A DNA stretch of 20,003 nt, from the IMG/VR virus record IMGVR_UViG_3300025652_000740, positions 1-20,003 of that record, one strand, 5' to 3'. The notes under the pieces are model-generated. The model saw only the letters and a program-made list of their open reading frames with translations. It did not search any database and was not told the DNA's origin. This DNA is from a virus. Within the stretch, counting starts at the first letter, position 1. Every line of letters starts with the position of its first letter. Both the position numbers and the translations under genes were made by a program. This document shows, one piece after another, positions 17,134-20,003 of the stretch.

Positions 17134-17163
17134 GGCTCATCCCTTCGGGGGTGGGCCTTTTTT
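17134..17163 (+). terminator. Strong intrinsic terminator after the tape measure gene
   Basis: GGCTCATCCC and GGGGTGGGCC form a ten-pair stem (two wobble pairs) closed by a TTCG tetraloop and followed by six T. It is a textbook rho-independent terminator that ends the structural unit, 27 bases after the tape measure stop. Confidence 0.93.
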
Positions 17164-17186
17164 ATCAAAAATAGGACTAAAAAAAG

Positions 17187-17220
17187 TGAGAAAATCAAGG
17201 CATCTATAGTAGAGAAATCT
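17187..17220 (+). promoter_or_regulatory. Promoter-like element, copy 1
   Basis: A 34-base element, TGAGAAAATC-AAG-GCATCTATA-G-TAGAGAAATCT, lies between the tape measure terminator and the first small gene, with its end 22 bases before ATG 17243. It differs from copy 2 (19829-19862) at only four bases. TATAGT could be a sigma-70 -10 box, but no good -35 hexamer lies 17 bases upstream. The CTATA-[GA]-T-AGAGA core resembles the initiation end of T7-type promoters, so the fused phage polymerase is a candidate reader. Confidence 0.68.
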
Positions 17221-17242
17221 AAAAACCTAAAGGAGACGAACA

Positions 17243-17437
17243 ATGACTAAACTCGAAGAACTAAAGGTTGCTGAGGCTGCTGCTCGTAAGGCTGCTTATG
17301 CTTACGCTGCTGAGGCTGCTGGTGCTTATGCTGCTTATGCTACTTATGATGCTTATGCTGTGGCTGCTCGTAAGATTGCTGATGCTTATGCTGATGCTTA
17401 TGCTGCTGAACTGAAACGTTTACAAGGAGACAAATAA
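17243..17437 (+). CDS. Ala/Tyr-rich low-complexity protein 1 (64 aa)
   Basis: The first gene after promoter copy 1, with AAAGGAGACGAAC before ATG 17243. It reads MTKLEELKVAEAAARKAAY, then a run of Ala with regular Tyr and Asp, and ends ADAYAAELKRLQGDK. The LEELK start and AEL.RLQG end are shared with the next gene. The middle is GCT- and TAT-rich DNA encoding a single long helix with Tyr about every three to four residues. Similar short LEELKAA...AA..AEL proteins occur in other phages and have no agreed function as far as I know. The stop and the next start overlap (TAATG). Confidence 0.75.
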   Translation: MTKLEELKVAEAAARKAAYAYAAEAAGAYAAYATYDAYAVAARKIADAYADAYAAELKRLQGDK

Positions 17438-17739
17438 TGACAAGTAAACTCGAAGAACTAAAAGCGGCTGAGGCTGCTGCTTATGCTACTGAGGCTGCTG
17501 CTTATGCTGCTTATGCTGCTGCTCGTGATGCTGCTTATGCTGCTGCTCGTGATGCTGCTTATGATGATGCTGCTGCTGCTTATGCTGCTACTGAGGCTAA
17601 TTGTGATGCTACTGAGGCTGCTGCTTATGCTGCTTATGCTGCTGCTCGTGATGCTGCTTATGCTTATGCTGCTGAGGCTGCTGCTGCTTATGATGCTGCT
17701 TATGCTGCTGAACTAAGGCGTTTACAAGGAGGCAAATAA
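17437..17739 (+). CDS. Ala/Tyr-rich low-complexity protein 2 (100 aa)
   Basis: A tandem relative of the preceding gene, with the same start (TSKLEELKAAEAAA) and end (AELRRLQGGK). The middle is built of helical units with seven-residue phasing (AARDAAYA, AARDAAYD). A 123-base period repeats exactly for 59 bases at 17483-17541 and 17606-17664, so it has grown by slippage or unequal exchange. A lone Cys lies in TEANCDATE. ACAAGGAGACAAAT precedes ATG 17437. Function is unknown. A single-helix scaffold or surface-binding role is conceivable but not shown. Confidence 0.75.
   Translation: MTSKLEELKAAEAAAYATEAAAYAAYAAARDAAYAAARDAAYDDAAAAYAATEANCDATEAAAYAAYAAARDAAYAYAAEAAAAYDAAYAAELRRLQGGK
17483..17664 (+). 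repeat. 59-base direct repeat in the Ala/Tyr gene (123-base period)
   Basis: Bases 17483-17541 are repeated exactly at 17606-17664. Both copies lie in frame in the second Ala/Tyr gene and are made mainly of GCT, TAT, GAT and CGT codons. The GCT-rich tract makes replication slippage likely, so copy number may vary between isolates. Confidence 0.85.
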
Positions 17740-17813
17740 TGGAACTTCTGCTACTCATCGGCTTCGGACTCATCGTAACTCTCGCTTGCTTTGACCACCA
17801 CATCTTCAAATAA
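17739..17813 (+). CDS. Small membrane peptide (24 aa)
   Basis: It starts at ATG 17739, overlapping the preceding stop (TAATG), with ACAAGGAGGCAAAT as ribosome site. The peptide MELLLLIGFGLIVTLACFDHH plus IFK is one hydrophobic segment with a short polar end. It could be a real single-span membrane peptide. Such small genes are usual in this region, but at 24 residues the call rests on the strong ribosome site and coupling rather than on family. Confidence 0.5.
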   Translation: MELLLLIGFGLIVTLACFDHHIFK

Positions 17814-17836
17814 CCCAACCTGAAAAGGAGACTACC

Positions 17837-17941
17837 ATGTTTAATACTATCCTGACCATCATGGTCGTAATGTTTGTAATCCGTGTCGTGTTTAATGTTG
17901 CAGTTTTCGCTGCTTTGATGCTTTCCAGCAAGAAAGCCTAA
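17837..17941 (+). CDS. Small membrane peptide (34 aa)
   Basis: ATG 17837 follows the repeated cassette CTGAAAAGGAGACTACC. The product begins MFNTILTIMVVMFVIRVVFN and continues through a second hydrophobic stretch to LSSKKA, giving one long membrane helix with a basic end. No family is recognised. Its neighbours and ribosome site are those of other genes in this operon. Small membrane peptides near a cell wall hydrolase could include holin or spanin parts, but nothing specific supports that. Confidence 0.6.
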   Translation: MFNTILTIMVVMFVIRVVFNVAVFAALMLSSKKA

Positions 17942-17959
17942 CCTGAAAAGGAGACCACC

Positions 17960-18286
17960 ATGACTATCAAGTACTTCAGAGGCTGCACAATGAGTGAAGC
18001 CATCGACCTCAAAGTTGCTATCGACGAGGGCAAGTTAAATGCTCGTCGCTCAACCACATTCTGGACTGACTCGGAAGAGAAAGCCAAGATGTATGCACGT
18101 CGTCACCCACAGGGTGCTGTCGTGGAAGTGGAGATGGATGAGAACCCTCGTGGTATCCAGAACTACTTCTCGGTTGGTGCTGGTGACAGTGCCGCCACTA
18201 CTATCCGTCAGTGGGAACTTCCTACTGCCTACTTCACCGGAACCTTCAGCTGCTACGTTGAAGAGACAACAATCCACTCAGTATAA
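17960..18286 (+). CDS. Unknown protein, weak ADP-ribosyltransferase-like pattern (108 aa)
   Basis: ATG 17960 follows CTGAAAAGGAGACCACC. The protein opens KYFRGCTMSEA, then has RRSTTFWTDSEEKAKMYARRHPQGAVVEVEMDE (about 29-61, split here by description rather than domain), and ends in a beta-like segment with two Cys near the start and end. The order R-G near the start, then [FY]-W-T-D-S-x-E-x-A-x-x-Y-A, then a hydrophobic strand resembles the R and S-T-S-like blocks of the ADP-ribosyltransferase fold. No certain catalytic Glu motif (E-x-E) is placed, although VEVEMDE and EETT are candidates. It is best called unknown; the enzyme idea is a hypothesis. Confidence 0.72.
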   Translation: MTIKYFRGCTMSEAIDLKVAIDEGKLNARRSTTFWTDSEEKAKMYARRHPQGAVVEVEMDENPRGIQNYFSVGAGDSAATTIRQWELPTAYFTGTFSCYVEETTIHSV

Positions 18287-18313
18287 AGTAACCCAACACA
18301 GGAGGAGACCACA

Positions 18314-18538
18314 ATGTCTATCTTTCTTGCACTACTTATAGGCTTCGGCCTGCGGCTCTTGATAATCAGTGTCAAGTCTGTACCATTTAAACGTATCCCC
18401 CTTTTGCCAATACTGGTTGCCATTGGGTTGGCTCTCTTTGAGAGACACCTCGGTGGTATTGCCTTTATAATTGGGGCGTTAACTATCGATATACTAGACC
18501 ACTCTAGCGACTTTTCAGCAGGAGAAAAAGATGCTTAA
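18314..18538 (+). CDS. Small membrane protein, holin candidate (74 aa)
   Basis: ATG 18314 follows CAGGAGGAGACCACA. The protein has hydrophobic segments at about 1-19, 28-42 and 46-60, separated by short basic linkers (SVKSVPFKR; FERH), and a soluble acidic tail (LDHSSDFSAGEKDA). Size and two-to-three-span layout fit a holin, and a SleB-type hydrolase lies 0.9 kb downstream. There is no family match by eye, so holin is inference. Its end overlaps the next gene by eight bases. Confidence 0.65.
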   Translation: MSIFLALLIGFGLRLLIISVKSVPFKRIPLLPILVAIGLALFERHLGGIAFIIGALTIDILDHSSDFSAGEKDA

Positions 18539-18680
18539 TAAGGTTATCAGCTTAATGAAACACGAAAGGCTCTGGAAGTTTAAAGACTTCGAGGACTGTA
18601 CTTCTGACCGTAACACAAAACAACTCAACAGTATTCTAAAAGAGATACTGGAAGAAACCCAAAAGGAGACCACAAAATGA
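18531..18680 (+). CDS. Hypothetical small protein (49 aa)
   Basis: It starts at ATG 18531 inside the end of the previous gene, with GCAGGAGAAAA just upstream. It ends at TGA 18680, overlapping the next ATG as ATGA. The product is charged and helical (LNKVISLMKHERLWKFKDFED, then QLNSILKEILEE). No family is recognised. Overlaps on both sides and the good ribosome site support a real, translationally coupled gene. Confidence 0.6.
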   Translation: MLNKVISLMKHERLWKFKDFEDCTSDRNTKQLNSILKEILEETQKETTK

Positions 18681-19096
18681 CCTATGTAACAAAGTGTGCA
18701 GACGACCAAGTAATCCGTAATCGGGAGTACTTCAACCGGGCTATCATCTTTGAAGGCTGTTCCTCCGTTGGAGGCTTCACTGACATTGATGCTGTTTACG
18801 ATGTAAAAGGAAAAGCTCTTGTTCTTATTGAAGTAAAGCGCAAGGGTAGCCCAATCACCACTGGCCAAAGAATCCTCTTTGACCGACTTGTAATGTGGTG
18901 CCAGAAGCCTGTTTACGCTATCACTGCTTGGGAAGACCACGACGGAGATATCATTTTAAAAGATGCTATCGTCAAAGAAATTCGTGTAAAAGGTGAAAAC
19001 GGAAAAGCAGTAGTTAAACCCTCTACGGGAAATCTAACTGTCCGTAAAGTCATTGAATACATCGAGAAAAAACATGGAGCTGCTAAATGTGTATAA
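18677..19096 (+). CDS. PD-(D/E)XK nuclease-like protein (139 aa)
   Basis: ATG 18677 follows CAAAAGGAGACCACAAA and overlaps the previous stop. The core reads GGFTDIDAVYDVKGKALVLIEVKRKG: D36/D38, then a hydrophobic strand and E52-V-K54. That is the D...E-x-K arrangement of restriction-endonuclease-fold nucleases. TTGQRILFDRLVMW (61-74) adds the usual helix with Gln after the catalytic strand, and PVYAITAW follows as a closing strand. The length suits a small, stand-alone phage nuclease. It may act in phage DNA processing or host DNA breakdown. The exact subfamily is not clear. The last bases overlap the next gene by ten. Confidence 0.72.
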   Translation: MTYVTKCADDQVIRNREYFNRAIIFEGCSSVGGFTDIDAVYDVKGKALVLIEVKRKGSPITTGQRILFDRLVMWCQKPVYAITAWEDHDGDIILKDAIVKEIRVKGENGKAVVKPSTGNLTVRKVIEYIEKKHGAAKCV

Positions 19097-19284
19097 CCCG
19101 CTACGAGCTTGAACTACTACGATTAAACCAAGGAATCTCTACACAATACCTAAAAGACCGAAACGAGGGGCTTGAAGAAAAAATCAAGTACAGTGATGCC
19201 TATGGGTCTTGCTCAGGCTATCGTGACGAGATTCAACTGAACAGCTCACTCCTCTACCTCCGCGACAAATATGGAGTACTGTAA
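19087..19284 (+). CDS. Hypothetical protein (65 aa)
   Basis: ATG 19087 lies inside the end of the nuclease-like gene, with ATGGAGC about eight bases upstream. The product MCITRYELELLRLNQGISTQ continues through a charged helical region to LLYLRDKYGVL. No membrane segment or known motif is seen. Overlap with the upstream gene and one-base spacing to the next suggest coupled translation. Confidence 0.6.
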   Translation: MCITRYELELLRLNQGISTQYLKDRNEGLEEKIKYSDAYGSCSGYRDEIQLNSSLLYLRDKYGVL

Positions 19285-19425
19285 ATGTATAACCCAAAAG
19301 ACTTCGCCCTCTATGAACTCTGGATGTACGGTGCTGGAAAGTACCACCAAGAGCTCACTAACGTAAACCCGTTCTTCGTCATAGATGGAGAATACCAAAC
19401 CACTGGAATGGAGATACTACAATGA
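19285..19425 (+). CDS. Hypothetical small protein (46 aa)
   Basis: ATG 19285 comes directly after the preceding stop (TAAATG), with ATGGAGTACTG upstream. The product is Tyr/Phe-rich (MYNPKDFALYELWMYGAGKY, then NVNPFFVIDGEYQTTG). It ends at TGA 19425, overlapping the hydrolase start by four bases. No family is recognised. The good ribosome site and the tight fit between two genes support it. Confidence 0.58.
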   Translation: MYNPKDFALYELWMYGAGKYHQELTNVNPFFVIDGEYQTTGMEILQ

Positions 19426-19826
19426 TTATGACAGCAACAATGTGCCTAGCGCTTAACGTCTACTTCGAAGCACGTCAGGAGTCCCTTGCGGGGCAGCTGG
19501 CTGTAGCCCAGGTGACCCTTAACCGGGTAACAGACGACCGCTATCCTGATACCGTCTGTGATGTTGTCTGGGAGGACAAACAGTTCTCTTGGACACATGA
19601 TGGCAAACCCGACGACCCAACGCGTATGGACTACCTTGACGTCCAGGCTTGGCACACTGTTCGTAAGCTTGCGGAAAGTGTTATAAACGACAAAAGCCTT
19701 CTGCCGGGGATTACTGCTACACACTATCACGCAGTAGAAGTTAACCCTTTCTGGGCAAGCCACTACGAGTTTGACGGACAAATTGGCGGACATGTGTTTT
19801 ATACTAACGAAACACCCTACAAATAA
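19422..19826 (+). CDS. SleB-type cell wall hydrolase (endolysin candidate)
   Basis: A 134-residue protein matching the Hydrolase_2/SleB family. It has CLALNVYFEARQES (8-21) with candidate catalytic Glu E16, GQLAVAQVTLNRV (24-36), YPDTVCDVVWEDKQFSW (41-57), then THYHA (100-104), PFWA (109-112) and IGGHVFY (121-127). SleB-type enzymes are lytic transglycosylases that cut the glycan strand of peptidoglycan, and phages use them for host lysis. No secretion signal is clear: the hydrophobic start is the first fold helix, so export would need a holin. The start is ATG 19422, with ATGGAGATA upstream; ATG 19428 is an alternative. The 3' end precedes promoter copy 2. Confidence 0.9.
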   Translation: MIMTATMCLALNVYFEARQESLAGQLAVAQVTLNRVTDDRYPDTVCDVVWEDKQFSWTHDGKPDDPTRMDYLDVQAWHTVRKLAESVINDKSLLPGITATHYHAVEVNPFWASHYEFDGQIGGHVFYTNETPYK

Positions 19827-19828
19827 AC

Positions 19829-19862
19829 TGAGAAAATCTTCGCATCTATAATAGAGAAATCT
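19829..19862 (+). promoter_or_regulatory. Promoter-like element, copy 2
   Basis: TGAGAAAATC-TTC-GCATCTATA-A-TAGAGAAATCT starts two bases after the hydrolase stop and ends 24 bases before ATG 19887. It shares 30 of 34 bases with copy 1. TATAAT is a perfect -10 hexamer, but the -35 position (TAAACT) is poor. The high conservation across the whole element suggests a longer recognition site than a normal -10/-35 pair. Confidence 0.68.
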
Positions 19863-19886
19863 TAAACCCCCTCAAAGGAGACCACA

Positions 19887-20003
19887 ATGGAACTCATCCC
19901 CCTCATCGCAGTATACACTGCAGTATACACTTTCTTTGGCGTACTCATCAACGATATGGCTAAGAAGCGCAACCGCCACCAAGCAGCTTGGGTTATCCTC
20001 AGC
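19887..20003 (+). CDS. Small membrane protein, partial at right edge
   Basis: ATG 19887 follows CAAAGGAGACCACA, the same cassette as its neighbours, and is the first gene after promoter copy 2. The open frame runs off the window after 39 residues: a hydrophobic span with AVYTAVYTFFGVL, then a basic stretch (AKKRNRHQ). The VYTAVYT part comes from a perfect 12-base tandem duplication (19908-19931). The full length is unknown. Confidence 0.65.
   Translation, partial: MELIPLIAVYTAVYTFFGVLINDMAKKRNRHQAAWVILS

Noticed and set aside
17483-17716. Leu-rich alternative frame in the Ala/Tyr gene
   Set aside because: GCT/TAT repeats read one base off give runs of CTG and ATG codons. This is an artefact of the repeat, with no ribosome site and no complete gene context.
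17243-17739. CRISPR-like array
   Set aside because: Repeats are coding GCT-rich units with no unique spacers of constant length. They are in frame and part of proteins.
19829-19862. Ordinary sigma-70 promoter as a full explanation of the 34-base element
   Set aside because: The -10 hexamer is good, but both copies lack a -35 at 16-18 bases, and bases well outside -10 are conserved. It is left as promoter-like with unknown reader.
1-20003. tRNA genes, integrase, attachment sites or insertion sequences
   Set aside because: None were seen on reading through. Only introns and their endonucleases qualify as mobile elements here.

Overview
The window is an internal piece of a tailed double-stranded DNA phage (or prophage) genome. 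Every convincing gene is on the + strand, packed tightly with strong Shine-Dalgarno sites. The gene order is that of a siphovirus structural module: minor head protein, scaffold, major capsid, head-tail connectors, tail terminator, major tail protein, tail-assembly chaperones made by a -1 frameshift, then a very long tape measure. No contractile sheath gene is visible. The host cannot be fixed from this sequence. The SleB-type hydrolase and the moderate base composition (roughly 45-48% GC by eye) are compatible with a Gram-negative host such as a marine alphaproteobacterium, but that is a guess.

Bases 1-5771 hold the most unusual locus. One gene, open at the left edge, appears to join an SPP1 gp7/Mu F-like minor head domain to a complete T7-type single-subunit RNA polymerase. 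It is interrupted by two related group I introns. Intron 1 (3167-4097) sits inside the polymerase motif B codons and carries an HNH endonuclease. Intron 2 (5083-5762) sits just before the stop codon and carries a divergent GIY-YIG endonuclease. Splice sites were assigned from P1 and P10 pairings and from restoration of the reading frame. The spliced product ends with all T7 RNAP catalytic motifs in order. A capsid-linked polymerase of this kind would plausibly be packaged and possibly ejected into the host, but that is inference.

Bases 5826-10776 encode scaffold, major capsid, three connector/terminator proteins, the major tail protein, a small unknown protein, the G/GT chaperone pair (slippery heptamer GGGAAAC with a stem-loop 6 bases downstream) and an HK97 gp10-like protein. 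A terminator at 10784-10834 separates these from the 2085-residue tape measure (10850-17107), which is followed by a strong terminator.

Bases 17187-20003 are an accessory region of very small genes. They share a near-identical ribosome-binding cassette (AAAGGAGACCAC-ATG type). They include two Ala/Tyr-rich low-complexity proteins, several small membrane peptides, an unknown 108-residue protein, a PD-(D/E)XK nuclease-like protein and a SleB-type cell wall hydrolase. Two copies of a 34-base promoter-like element (30 of 34 identical) precede the units at 17243 and 19887. They could be host or phage-polymerase promoters.
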